A stretch of DNA of 64,000 bases from Cyrtodaria siliqua (Eukaryota; Mollusca; Bivalvia; Adapedonta; Hiatellidae). The stretch is taken from positions 496,001 through 560,000 of the forward strand of contig JAWPHD010000139.1 in assembly GCA_037043455.1 (NCBI GenBank), read 5' to 3'. Shown here piece by piece: positions 20,290 through 31,283 of this stretch. The first letter of the stretch is position 1; every line of letters starts with the position of its first letter. A program made the position numbers and the translations under genes. The notes below the pieces were generated by a model that was given only the letters and a program-made list of their open reading frames with translations, was not told the DNA's origin and did no database searches.

Positions 20290-20700
20290 TTAAGCATTGG
20301 TCATTTCGTAAGTCTGTGGCGTCAAACGGTGAGCAAACTCAGTCTCAAGTCTTGACCATTTCCTACGGCTATGGCGCCAAACTGTGAGCAAACTCAGTCT
20401 CAAATCATGACCATTCCTATGTCTATGGCGTCAAACTATGAGCAGTCTTCAATCTTGGTAATTTCCTACCTCTATGGCGTCAAACGGTAAGTAAACTCAG
20501 TCTCACCCTACGTCTGGCGTCAAGCGATGAGCAAACTCAGTCTCAAGTCTTGGTCATTCCCTACGTCTATGGCGTCAAACGGTGCAAGACTTCAAACGGT
20601 GAGCAAAGTCAGACTCAAGTCTTCGTCATTTCCTACGTCTATGACGTCAAACAGCGAGCAGACACAATCTCAAGTCTGGAGCATTTCCTACACAGTTTAA
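20290..20700 (+). repeat. Minisatellite made of an SLC6 exon end plus splice donor (right arm)
   Basis: About seven degenerate units of 50-59 bp carry aagtcttggtcatttcctac, then tatggcgtcaaacg and GTGAGcaaactcagtct. The units translate as SYVYGVKR followed by a GT donor. It is the mirror image of 7862-8593. No upstream SLC6 exon remains in this arm. The next SLC6 exon (21581) begins with the G that completes the arginine codon of the unit. Confidence 0.82.
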
Positions 20701-21580
20701 ATCTTGAACAAGCGGTAACGCGAATAGGTATTCATATAAACTGTTGTCATGTTGAAGACGAACATGAGCAAACAATGATCAGCAAACGTCACACGAAACA
20801 GAATTTCGCCAAAACCAGCAATTGTTGAAACAGCTCTTTCACTTTGTGGCAAGGCGAGATTAGCATAATGCTTTAAAAAGACATGTATTTATACGCTTCA
20901 ATGCAATATGTTTCTATGTTTGCAATGATAAAGAGTGTTTAGTGTAGTGTCCCATTCTGTTGCAAATATTGTCGTTCAAACCGTTAACCATTAACGTTTA
21001 CTGATTTGATCATCGCATTTGGGCAACTCGAGCAATTCCGACTACGTTAGAAATAAATTCTTTGTCTTAATCATCTTCGACGCTTTATTGTAAATACAAA
21101 CGTCTTGACCCTTTGTGCAGAAACAAATTTGAAACAGAAAGCACATGACCGTATAATTATTATTTTTTTCATTGAAGTATTTTGGACCATCCGCATTTAG
21201 TTCGTTGATATAATGATGGCGTTTCCCTCTTTGTTTATTTGTTAATTTATTATCTTTCAGCCGTTCTGGATATCTTGAATAGAAGGTGGGTATGTATAGC
21301 CAGTCATAAACGACACCAGAATCTCGATAAAATGGCTGCCGCGTCAAACATTTTTTAGAACTGGTCTAGCCGTTTATCTTGAAAACACGTAAGCGTCGCA
21401 GATGATCTAGACTAATAAATTCCATGGTATTAATCAAGATGTTGCGCATGCTGATTATCGTTGTTGGATTATCATGAGTATGCATGCGGTGTCCATTTGT
21501 TTACTTTGCTGAGGTCATCCATTTGCAAGGACACTGCCCATAATTGATTCATTTGTAACTAATCATTGCCCTTTTTTTAG

Positions 21581-21712
21581 GTTCGCTGACGACATTGAGT
21601 TGATGACCGGACAACGTCCTAACTGATGGTCTGTTGGAAGTACATTTCCCCTGTCACCATGGGGATCGTATTACTGGCCTACGAGGCATGGATTGCTGAC
21701 AAGATGCGTCAC
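21581..21712 (+). pseudogene. SLC6 transporter exon, TM11, frameshifted
   Basis: After the acceptor ctttttttag the frame reads RFADDIELMTGQRPN. A one-base frame change follows, then MVCWKYISPVTMGIVLLAYE and AWIADKMRH. RF-x-DDIE-MTG-RP-x-x-x-W-x-x-CWKY-x-SP is the conserved link from TM10 into TM11 of SLC6. The frameshift and an adjoining stop break it. The phase agrees with the SYxYGVKR donor units just upstream. The 3' end is not defined. Confidence 0.83.
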
Positions 21713-21739
21713 TTATTACAGAATTTACACAAATAAATG

Positions 21740-22620
21740 TCACATTATTTGCTATTTTAAGTGGAAATACTTCTGTATATCTCGAGATCTCTGCTACTTG
21801 GTAAAGAAAGTGAATATAAGTCAAGATTATTTGACATATGTTCATGAAACTTCACACACATTTTCATCTTACCTCCAATGAATGTCGATATACATGTACA
21901 ATAACTCTGACTTCCATTTTGGCAGAGTTATGCCCCCTTTCCAAAAACATTACCCAACCAATCTCAATGGTCATAACTTAAAACGTATGTGGCCTATGTT
22001 ATTTTATGAAACTTCACACACACATTCTTCTTACACTAAAGAATGTTGTTACCCATGATCAATAACTCTGACTTACAGTAGGGAAGTGTGGATTTTGATG
22101 CACCCTGAAACCGGTTTAAACCGCCAGTGGCCTACTTTGCCACTGACCGTTCCAAGGCGGTAGCCCTGTTGTCAACCCTTTTGTGTTTGTGATGTCGTTT
22201 GCATTTATAATAACTTTTGCCTTCTTGTTTGTCTGTTTGCGTGTTTGTTTCTGTGTTTTGTGGTTGACTGTCCTCCTTGAATGCTACTTTCCCTGTCCGA
22301 TCTTTTTATATTTCTTTCATTTCAACCCCTTATAGTTATGCCCATTTTCATAAAACTGTAACCTGCAATCTAACCTGGATCATAACTTGGCAAAATATTG
22401 ACGTATGTTCATAAAACTTTATACAGTTCTTCTTTATCAATTATTCAGTGCCGTTGACATGTCCAATGACTATGACTCTCATTTCAGCTGAGTTATACCC
22501 CTTTTCATAAAATTTGAACATGCAACATAACCTAGCTCATAACGTGGCAAAATATTGACCTATGGTCATGACTATTTTTTACAGTTCTTCATTATCCAAT
22601 GCAGATTTATGTTTCTTTTC
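21740..22620 (+). repeat. Degenerate tandem repeat with cagagttatgcccc, about 150-190 bp units
   Basis: Repeated phrases are aataactctgacttccattt, ggcagagttatgccccc, gttcatgaaacttcacaca and ttcttcttac. At least four degenerate units are present, interrupted at 22085-22320 by a copy of the 240-bp dispersed repeat. Repeats of this kind are frequent in bivalve introns; that taxonomic remark is from general familiarity. No coding sequence. Confidence 0.7.
22085..22320 (+). repeat. Dispersed 240-bp repeat, near-complete copy
   Basis: Runs from cagtagggaagtgtgg through gccactgaccgttccaaggc and gttgtcaacccttttgtgtt to ctttccctgtccgatctttt. It interrupts the tandem units of 21740-22620. Confidence 0.82.
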
Positions 22621-22977
22621 ACAAACTTTAACACTTTAAATTTAAAAAATCTGTTCATTCATGAAGGACTGCACCCCCTGTCTTCAAACTTTGTAGTTAG
22701 ATTGTACTTTCTGAAATAAGCACATGACAGGCGACACAAGTGTTCCGTGGGACACCATTCTAGAATTACGTTAAATATTTATTTCCTTTTAAGTGTGGTT
22801 CATCGTCAGATGGCTGGAGGGGACACACATATTACACGACCATTAATGGGTGTTCTTTGATTTGATTGCTTTGATTTATCTCGTCGTAACTCTGCCTTCG
22901 CCTTGTTCTATGTTGCATTTGTTGTCTAATTTTATATGAAAACAAATTCTGTGCATTGTTATTTTTGTCAAATTTAG

Positions 22978-23078
22978 GGTGATAACGTGATTTTAGAGTG
23001 TCCCGGTTGGAGCAAGTTTCTAGCAGCGTTCCTCGTCATCACTCCAACCATGTGTATTCCTAGTGTCGCGATCCTCAT
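22978..23078 (+). pseudogene. SLC6 transporter exon, TM12
   Basis: Acceptor aatttag, donor GTAAAT, 101 bp, open. It reads GDNVILECPGWSKFLAAFL, then VITPTMCIPSVAIL. W-x-x-x-x-x-x-x-x-x-x-x-IP-x-x-AI is the TM12 pattern of SLC6, with MCIP as the usual kink. The last codon is completed by the exon at 24132, giving AIL-I-LYNWQ. No lesion is seen in this exon, but the copy lacks TM1-TM9 on this strand. Confidence 0.78.
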
Positions 23079-23111
23079 GTAAATTTATTTCATTAGTTTA
23101 AAGGGACACAC

Positions 23112-23205
23112 GGCAAGTCTTGATCAAGCGTTACAATTAGAGCTTCTATTTATTAAGCAATACGATTTTGACTTTACACCTGCATGTCTTCTTCGTAGAG
23201 TGCGT
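23112..23205 (+). repeat. About 90-bp direct repeat flanking a SINE, copy 1
   Basis: The block from aagtcttgatcaagcgttac to cacctgcatgtcttcttcgt recurs at 23418-23500 with only one or two differences. The SINE at 23207-23400 lies exactly between. Confidence 0.88.
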
Positions 23206-23206
23206 G

Positions 23207-23400
23207 GTCCAGTGGTAGAGCGCCGAACTCAGAATCGAGAGGTCGTGGGTTCGATCCTCGCCGCGGCCACGTTATTTATCCTTGAGCAAGATAATTAATC
23301 CACATTGCTTAGTACTGGTTCTACCCAGGAAGCCATCGAGAGTGATTAATCTAAGTTGCAATAACTTGTTTCGCAATCGATGTAAAATAAATATGTTTAA
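23207..23400 (+). mobile_element. tRNA-derived SINE
   Basis: Box A is in gtggtccagtggtagagcgc and box B is GGTTCGATCCTCG. A body with ccttgagcaagataatt and actggttctacccaggaag follows. The ggttctacccagg motif is shared with the SINEs at 10698 and 37455, so the families share a central core but differ in their tRNA-like heads. It is flanked by an unusually long direct repeat of about 90 bp. Confidence 0.82.
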
Positions 23401-23417
23401 ACTAAACGGCAATTTTT

Positions 23418-23500
23418 AAGTCTTGATCAAGCGTTACAATTAGAGCTTCTATTTATTAATCAATACGATTTTGACTTTACACCTGCATGTCTTCTTCGTC
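23418..23500 (+). repeat. About 90-bp direct repeat flanking a SINE, copy 2
   Basis: Second copy of the block at 23112-23205, including ttagagcttctatttattaa and caatacgattttgactttac. Confidence 0.88.
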
Positions 23501-23859
23501 TATCACCCCATTGTGTTTTTTATAATTATTTTATCATTTTCCTTTTGTGCTCTTCAGAACTCTCAATGATAACTATTGCCTTTAAATATCAGTTCAGTGG
23601 GTTTCTGTTCATTAACACATATAGCATACACCTGCACATGTGTATATCTAGCAGACACATTGAGTATACGTTTTGATATGTGTATATTGCAGACGCCTTC
23701 TGCCAAGTCATTGAGTACCTTCTTTGTGGCTTTCTAGGCTATTGTTTTTTGTATTTATATATACACGAGCATCTTTGTGTTTTACTTATATTGCCTATTA
23801 ATGTTGCCTTGTTGGTTAGAGAATAGTTCATGGCTGGGATTTCTTTATTTACCCTGTCC

Positions 23860-24110
23860 TGTTTTATTGGGTTGACAGTATGGCAAGTGTGAGGTCTGGC
23901 GCACCCTAGAACCTGGTGAAAACCCCCAGCGGCCTTTTTTGCCACTGACCGTTCCAAAACGGTAGCTCTTTTGTCAACCCTTTGTGTTTTTGATGTCTTA
24001 TTTGGCCTTTTATTCATCTTTAAATTTGTTCTCTGTTTCTGTGTGTGTTTGTGGTTGACTGTCTTCCTTGAATGCTGCTTTTCCTGTTCGATTTTTATAT
24101 CTATATTCTA
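23860..24110 (+). repeat. Dispersed 240-bp repeat, fullest copy
   Basis: Begins gttttattgggttgacagta, continues with gcgcaccctagaacctggtg and gccactgaccgttccaaaac, and ends ctgttcgatttttatatcta. It ends just before the last SLC6 exon. It best defines both ends of the family. Confidence 0.82.
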
Positions 24111-24131
24111 ATAATCGTTCTTTATTTTCAG

Positions 24132-24426
24132 ACTGTACAACTGGCAGCAGGAGGAACCAGCATTATTTCCAACTGAAGAACTCCAAATGGAGCTGAGTAC
24201 CAGACGACATGATTATATATAGCCAATTACGACGTGGGAGAAACGTCTGTTTTACTGGATGCCCAACTGCAGCATCTCTGACGAACTGGACGATACTGAC
24301 ATTGACGAAAATAAAACGGAAAAGGCGACGGATGTAGCAAATGACGAAGTGGGGACGAAAGTTGCGGATGACGAAGAGGAGATGGACGTTACTAAATACG
24401 AAACGGTTGACGATTCCCGGTGCTGA
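24132..24426 (+). pseudogene. SLC6 transporter last exon, cytoplasmic C-terminus
   Basis: After the acceptor ttattttcag the frame gives LYNWQQEEPALFPTEELQM, then STRRHDYI and a TAG at 24220. It continues in the same frame with PITTWEKRLFYWMPN and a very acidic tail (SDELDDTDIDENKTEKATD, DDEEEMDV) to a TGA at 24426. The long open frame beyond the TAG suggests that the TAG is a later nonsense mutation. A short charged tail beginning L-Y after TM12 is usual for SLC6. Both the truncated and extended tails are plausible lengths, so this single change may not matter functionally. Confidence 0.72.
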
Positions 24427-24906
24427 CGGACAGTAGAGCAGACATTATATATGATTTTACATTAATAATACCTCCAAAACGGGAAAACGTAGAATTTTTA
24501 GCATACCTTTTGAAAAATAAAATATTCATCTTGTATGGGGAACTGGATTGATGCAGCGAAGGAGAGTTTCTTGTACTTGCATCATTTTAACACTGAGTTT
24601 TATCTGTGATTATATACTGCATCTTACACTGCATTGTCTTATTGTATGTAATAGTTTTATATTAAACTATTAAAATGAAGAAAAGTTTATGTTTGTACAA
24701 TAAGTCAAGTTATTGGAGTTTAAGTCTATACTGACCAGCATAATATCCCCAAATAAAGTTCCAGTCAGTCGGATAACGTGTGAACGATTTCAAGAAAACC
24801 GTATCAATGATGGTTGAGATAAACTAAAAATACCAGTATGTGTGTAAATAGTGTCAACATACGAAGTCTGACACCTATAATAGCTGTAAATCTATGTGTT
24901 TCTGGT

Positions 24907-25390
24907 ATATATACTTAAGCGAAAAAGAAACGCAACTCGGGAATTGCTGTTAATCGATAGGTACATGGCTGCATAAGGCATAAGTCCTTTCCTTTCGAAA
25001 GAAAACCCCTAAAACAACACATAACACAGAAAATAGTATTCCTTCAAAGTTTCATTATTGACAGAGTACGCGTTTGGCTCAAGCATGTGAGCTAACTTAG
25101 GATGCAAAATTTTGCAAACACTTTACGTTAAATACAGGACTGAAATGGCTCATTTTTGCAAAGAGGAACTTCTTGTTATAAAGTGTACTGTGATTAAAAA
25201 GTCTACAGCATCACAATTGTGTCCTTTCTCTAACTGCAATTTTTTTTTACAAAATATCTTGAGATTTCTTGTAATATTATTTGGAATTGAGTGTGCAGTA
25301 TCAGGGCGTAAGTATACTTACTCCCTGGCAGTATATACAATTTATAGCGGAAATTCCCGAGTTGCGTTTCTTTTTCGCTTTAGTATATAT
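24907..25390. mobile_element. MITE with about 30-bp TIRs (right arm, complete)
   Basis: Left end TATATACTTAAGCGAAAAAG, continuing aaacgcaactcggg. Right end is its complement (gagttgcgtttctttttcgc followed by tttagtatata). Length is about 485 bp, flanked by TA-rich sequence, resembling Tc1/mariner-derived MITEs. Both arms carry this insertion (left remnant 5653-6074), so it predates the duplication. The interior has no transposase. Confidence 0.82.
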
Positions 25391-25399
25391 ATTAGTATC

Positions 25400-26550
25400 A
25401 CGGTCAATGAAAACGCACCACGAAACACATAGTTTTAAAAGTTAAAATGTGTGTCATTTTGGACAAAATATGATATAATCCATATAACGAGTGGGCATTT
25501 AACTTTTTTTACGTGCATATCTGGATTTAGTGCATACACATTGGTGTAATGAAATGAATATGGGTTTCCTAGAATTATACGATTACCAACTACAGAAATG
25601 GGTTCCGTAAGTTGCAGACAAATGCTATCAACACTTCAAAGATCTAAGAGACGGTTACGTTCAGCCCGATCTATAGGGGGCGTTATATCGTGGGCAGCGG
25701 GGCTAGAAATAGGAGATTGAAAGAAGTAGAAGAAAAAGCTATTCAAGACCAGTAGTCAATCTCGTGACACCCATGGCTCAAGCGATCGAGATTGCTAAAT
25801 CGGAAATAAGGAGAAATGAGGAAGCCAATCAGAGAGTCAAAAAAGTGACAGCAGACTCAAAGAAAGAGGAGTAAACGACCTAGGAAACTTACTGGAACTC
25901 TTTATGACCAAAGCTTGCTGTAACACTGATTCTGTATATATTTGAGAACACTAAATAATCAGACAAGACGGGGATGCCTTTACCATTTAAATACAATGGA
26001 AAGCAAAATGAGGAATCTTATAATGAGTTTGTAATGTGGTATGCCGCATAAAAAACAGAGACATAGCTACTAACAACAGTTTATTTATTGTTAAAGATTG
26101 TGCATTCAAAGTAAATACAATATTGAAAACATCAATTTATGTTTTTCTATGATAATTATTTATCATTGATAATCCTGTTTGAAAACTGTTTTATGAGTTT
26201 GTCATTTTTCTGCCGATTATTTACGGAAAGGTTATCGAGTAACGCGACTTATCTAAGTTCGAGATTATCAAAAAGAGTCCTTATCAACGAAAATACTTCA
26301 TTGGTCTTTGAATCCTATAATCTTATTGGTCAGACTTATCATTATAAATAGAAAATCAACTGTCATGGCTATTTATAGAGATACATGTGCCAACTTGTCT
26401 CAAACCTCCTATGATCGGATATTGGTCGGTTATTGTCTCATCATCTCTGTTTTTGTGACATAAACGTCCTTTAACGTCTTCAAGCTTTTATTAGGTTAGC
26501 TCGTATGTATTCGTCCAATAAATGTTTCATTCACAAATGATGTCACGACC
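25400..26550. other. Right-arm non-coding sequence, no gene seen
   Basis: Counterpart of about 4620-5640. No exon, RNA or transposon end recognised. Confidence 0.55.
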
Positions 26551-26822
26551 GGAGGCCCCGGGTTCAATCCTCCGTGGTGCCACTGAGTTCCGTCGGTGTG
26601 TTCTTGGGCAAGACACTTTCCCTTAGCCCCGTTCGTCGGATGAGGACTTAAACCGGGCGGTCCCGTGTATCGGTCTATCCTCCGAGCACGTTAAAGAACC
26701 ATAGGAATCTATTCGATAATAAGAGTAGGGCAGGTTCCCGGATTCCTATGTATCCTTCCCCTCTCTCTGGGGCGGCTCTAAATAACCTATACTGTGTTGA
26801 TGAGCCGTTAAACAACATTCAA
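26551..26822 (+). mobile_element. SINE inserted in the right arm only
   Basis: The insertion begins gaccggaggccccgggttca (a box-B-like gggttcaatcc without box A, so 5'-truncated). It includes gtgtgttcttgggcaagaca, a common SINE core phrase, and ends ttgatgagccgttaaacaac plus attcaatcg. The left arm has the uninterrupted site near 4595-4620, where about 12 bp present in the left are replaced. A diverged relative lies in reverse orientation at 36090-36500. Confidence 0.85.
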
Positions 26823-26879
26823 TCGAAATGTACAATATTGCTTTTTATATATTTCGCAAGAACTTATCGCGAAAGTATC

Positions 26880-27202
26880 GTAAGTTTCCCATCGACTTAA
26901 TGATGCTTCCACCGACTATTTAGTCGGAGAGGGATAATACAGCTATTGTCTTATCAACGTGAGATTAAATTCTATCCACAGAGGGATGTTGTATACTTGT
27001 ATTAACTCTCGAGGATCCATTGAACTAACTGTAAAAATAAAACTGCAACTCTCTTTTATAACCTTAAATGAGCTAAAATGTATCGACCAATCAAAACGAA
27101 CCTCAAATCAAAACGGACACTAAGGCATGGTGTGTTTTCTCACTGCTGTATATTTATAAACAACATATTAAGACCAGTGAAAACATTACATCTAATAAAA
27201 CA

Positions 27203-27234
<32 letters not shown>

Positions 27235-29440
27235 CACTTTACTTGTGTATGATGACCGGACAGATTGTGAAACATATGATGTTTCTCTTCAGTCTTGTCT
27301 TGTCATACCCTAAACAGTTTAGTCTGTTGTTTCTCTGGCTTTTGCCTTGCTTTTTGATTAACCGATTTTATTCACGCATTGATTTACACGCAAATGTTAA
27401 CGACTTCTAAGCGTACAAAGTCGTCGCACTAGATAAACTTGTTGACGTCACTTGCTGAATTGCTTCACGCAAATTAAAAGTAATACATTGACATACAGTT
27501 AATCAATACAACCTTAAAGTTACTGTCGCCATATACATTTTTGAAAGACTCATATAGTCTCTTAAAGTCTCGTGAGTGGAGATCTTAAGCATCCATATCT
27601 GCCCAGGATTTGGTTCTGATTACTCGTAGCATAACGTAGCGAAGAAATCAGAAGCACAATTGCTATCTTTGTATCAGACAACCATCATTAGCAGTATTAA
27701 AAAGGACGGGAAGCGACCTGGAAGAGTTATCGATACCAATCAAAATAGTATAAAATACTCAATGCTGATTGGTTATGGAGCGGGTTTTAACATTTCTATC
27801 AAAACCTCTAATCTCACATCCTTCAACCGCCAGGATGTCATTTTAAACGATTTTAAACGTCAGAAAACATCCAAAACAACGATAACGTTATTTTAAATGT
27901 TGTTCAAACAACAAGTGGACTTGTTAAAAGCAAGATAAAACTGTTAGTATATTTTTTTCGTTTGGTGTTGGGATGTGCTTACAGTGTAGGTTGTGAGAAT
28001 TTGTTTGTATTATGTTAAATCCCTCGAAAATGTGTCTATACATTCCATAAAATCAATGACTGACAAGAAATAAAATATTTCCAGTGGGTTTATATTGTAC
28101 GAGATCACCGAACCGCGGGCCTACGGTACTTACTACCGATGCTGTTCAAGACCCACCCACCAAGTATTGATCAACCGCTGGAAATGTATAATTTCTTATG
28201 ATAAACAGATCGCCTTCAATCCTTTTCAAACAAAATCAGATTAGTGTACATTTGAATGAAAATTAATATATATTTCAATATAAAACATAAATTAAACAAT
28301 AGACACACATTTTTTTTTAATACTTTTGACTGAAACATGCATGATAACAAACAATAACTAATACATCAATTTAGGAAGCAAAACAATACATTTGGTTTCG
28401 GAAACATGGAAAATATGACATATAAAACGGATTGTGGAGTCATTCACGCTCTTGTTTCATACACATTTGGCATTCACGTAATGCCACGGACCAAAAGTTT
28501 TCTATAAACGATATTACGTTAGGTTAAGTAGCATTATAAAGTCAATAATGTTGTATGGATGTGTGACTTTCGGCGGCGATACACCCTGTCCCGTGTGCTA
28601 TATTCTATTTATTTTGTCATTATATTTTTACATAGAGCGGGCAGGTGCGTATGTGGCGCAAATAGAACAAAATACATTGATTATATTAAATACATTCAAA
28701 TATACCACAACATATACTACAATTAAAAAGAAAGAAATGTCTCACATAAACACAAATCCGTGTCTGATAGTTCTGAATAATTGAAGTTTGCATGTCATGA
28801 CATAGAAATACAACATATAGGCTGGGTGAAGAAGAAGAAGTGTGACAATGGTATAAAATACAATATAATATGTTTTTCTATATTGACTGTTAATTATTTA
28901 CGTTTCTGAGAAAACCCATGTACAGAAATATTATCGAATCAAAAAGTAAGATGGTCTTGGAATGGAAAGATACCACACTTCTATACATTGGTTTGATTCT
29001 ACGTACATGATTAAACACTATATTGTGCATGCTTGTACATCTGTTTAAGTCCCGCCATCAACAGGCACATTTTACAACAGATGTACACCGGTTCTAGACC
29101 TACTAACGACGAGGTATTTAACTTATATATTTTGAAATTACAAACTCTATGGACACAATATAACGGTTTTACCCTGCCAGACCAAACCCCATAATTCATT
29201 TTACGCGTATGTTAAGACCCCATGAATAAATATATGTTTTTAATCGGCACACATACATAATTATATGAACCGAACACCTAGAGTTTTGATAAACGGTTTT
29301 GTAATGTAATGTTGCCATTATTGGTGGGTTAGTTTCTTCTTCTTCAAAAAAAAAAGATGCATATTTCAAATTATTTTAATTGTATCTGATACCGAATTAG
29401 AACTGTGACGTATAGTATAAAGTTTTTACTGGAGTTAATT
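26880..29440. other. Right-arm non-coding sequence with (GT)n at 27202-27231
   Basis: Counterpart of about 1960-4560. It contains a pure GT microsatellite. Near 28500-28545 it has about 60 bp not seen at the matching left site near 2830. No gene recognised. Confidence 0.55.
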
Positions 29441-29629
29441 ACGTATCACTATCGATATCTATAATCTTCAAATATCATGTTCAGTCTGTTTAAGCGCTGT
29501 CAACACCTCACATTGGGTATGTACTATACAAATATGAAGACGCTTCGACTTGTAAGCATTAACAGCTGCCATAATAATATCCTTAGGTTGAACATTCTTA
29601 TATATCACCCTCTCATGATATTAATATGT

Positions 29630-29705
29630 GTACACCATTGGGACGGCGGTCAAATATACCATTTCCTGCCGTCGTAAGTGTTGGACGGATAGTTGTGCAG
29701 GAGAA
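29630..29705 (-). pseudogene. Third CUB-like exon fragment (right arm)
   Basis: Minus strand FSCTTIRPTLTTAGNGIF, then DRRPNG. It is the mirror copy of 1665-1740 and differs from it by several substitutions after GIF. Confidence 0.5.
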
Positions 29706-29821
29706 CTTTTCAATAAATGACAATATGCAGATGTTTATATTTTTCATAATGCTGTAACATTATAATATAAAATAACTTAAATGATGCATTATTTATGTGA
29801 AAAAGGAGAAAAAGGACGCGA

Positions 29822-30180
29822 ACAATAACTAATCACTCTAAACACACCCCACCCAAACAATAACTAATCAATCTAAACAGACCCAAACAATAACTAATCA
29901 CTCTAAACAGACCCAAACAATACCTAATCACTCTAAACACTCGTACATAACAGTATATATGTAAAATATAACAAATCACTCTAAACAGACTCAAACAATA
30001 ACTAATCACTCTAAACACTCGTACATAACAGTATAGACGCAAACAATAACTAATCACCCTAAACACTCGTATATAACAGTATAGACGCAAACAATAACTA
30101 ATCACTCTAAACACTCGTACATAACAATATGGACTCAAACAATTACTAATCACTCTAAACAATCGTACATAACAATATAT
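29822..30180 (-). repeat. Intronic tandem repeat, about 30- and 50-bp units (right arm)
   Basis: Complement of the left array. Units contain aaacaataactaatcactct with or without cgtacataacagtata. It is shorter than the left array (about 360 bp against 450 bp). Confidence 0.9.
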
Positions 30181-30354
30181 CTTGACTGCAAGTTATATCC
30201 GAAATGAAGGTATAATACACAAATGGTGCACGGTATTTTGGACGACACAATTTCGTGTAGATCCATAAAACTGTCTCTGCTCTGACTGCCAAATTAAGTA
30301 CAAAAACGTCCATACGGCAAGAACTAGTTAGGACCTACACCGATATGAAGCAAA

Positions 30355-30461
30355 CTGTGCTTTTAAAGCCTGTCGTTTCGTAGGCACGATCAGTCTCAAA
30401 ACGGACCAACATTTGATTGCCCGTTGTCGTAATTGTTGGAGGGATGGTGGTGGAACAGAAC
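30355..30461 (-). CDS. CUB-domain exon, second half (right-arm copy)
   Basis: Minus strand with acceptor catttaaag. It reads FCSTTIPPTITTTGNQMLV, then RFETDRAYETTGFKST. It differs from the left copy mainly at RQVEM versus RAYET. In frame with 31183-31283. The parent gene is not complete in this window. Confidence 0.67.
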
Positions 30462-30835
30462 CTTTAAATGAAAGAAAACGCGAAGATGATTAATATTAGA
30501 ATAATAACAACTAGTATAGTATTGATGAGTATACTAATGTAAGAAGTGAGACTGGATGAACATAGCAAGACAATACAATTTGTAATCGTTTGTTAGTTCG
30601 TTATTGAATGTTGAACCCTTAAAAATGGTAAAAATGGACAGGTGCTTATATGAGTACATATTGTTACATGTACATGTATACTATAACTATACATACAATG
30701 GGGAACCAATGTTAAACATTGCATATTTATTTACCAAACTCTCCAGTAGTACATGCATCTTCAAGCAAATGTATGTGATAATAACCGCTTAATATTGGGT
30801 CGCCACTAAACACTACTGTCAGTATTTAACAGATA

Positions 30836-31102
30836 ATGTATGGTGCTGAGGTCCATATACAAGTTTATGGACTGCCCAGTCCATAAACTTCATATGGACC
30901 GAAGCACCATACATTATTTGTTATATTATACCGAATCTGACCAACAAATTAAATCAATACGTTTTATGATTTATTTTGACGTCGTTTTTTTCACACGTCC
31001 GTTAATATAGCTATCGGACCGGGCGCCCGGTCAATATGCAACTTTATGGACTGGATGACGTCATATTAAACAAAGAGTGGAAAATGCAAATGAGGTATAA
31101 TA
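30836..31102 (-). mobile_element. Hairpin-headed insertion, right arm only
   Basis: Absent from the left arm near 438-440, where tcatatactgacagtag is uninterrupted. The insertion opens with a near-perfect hairpin at 30836-30923, with arms of about 42 nt (aataatgtatggtgct and its complement agcaccatacattatt) around gccc. An inverted pair then encloses the body: atattatacc at about 30927 and ggtataatat at about 31094. The body contains the 16-nt palindrome gaccgggcgcccggtc and GGATGACGTCAT. No coding sequence. Confidence 0.72.
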
Positions 31103-31182
31103 TATGAAAATATTCAATACCTTCAAATAAAAACAGAGTCAAATCCTATTTCTTCTTCTATGAGTAACAAATGAATACATAC

Positions 31183-31283
31183 TTGATTGCTAGAGTGCTT
31201 GTATTTGTAGGACCGTCATATACAGCTACAGAATCGTACCTGCACTGAGCATTAGACTCTATATCAACTTCGGAAAACGTGAT
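31183..31283 (-). CDS. CUB-domain exon, first half (right-arm copy)
   Basis: The 101-bp minus-strand exon has the same ttacag acceptor and GTATGT donor as its left-arm partner at 256-356. It reads ITFSEVDIESNAQCRYDSV, then a VYDGP motif. Only a few residues differ (EPDAQ/ESNAQ, S/A), and the frame is intact. Confidence 0.72.
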
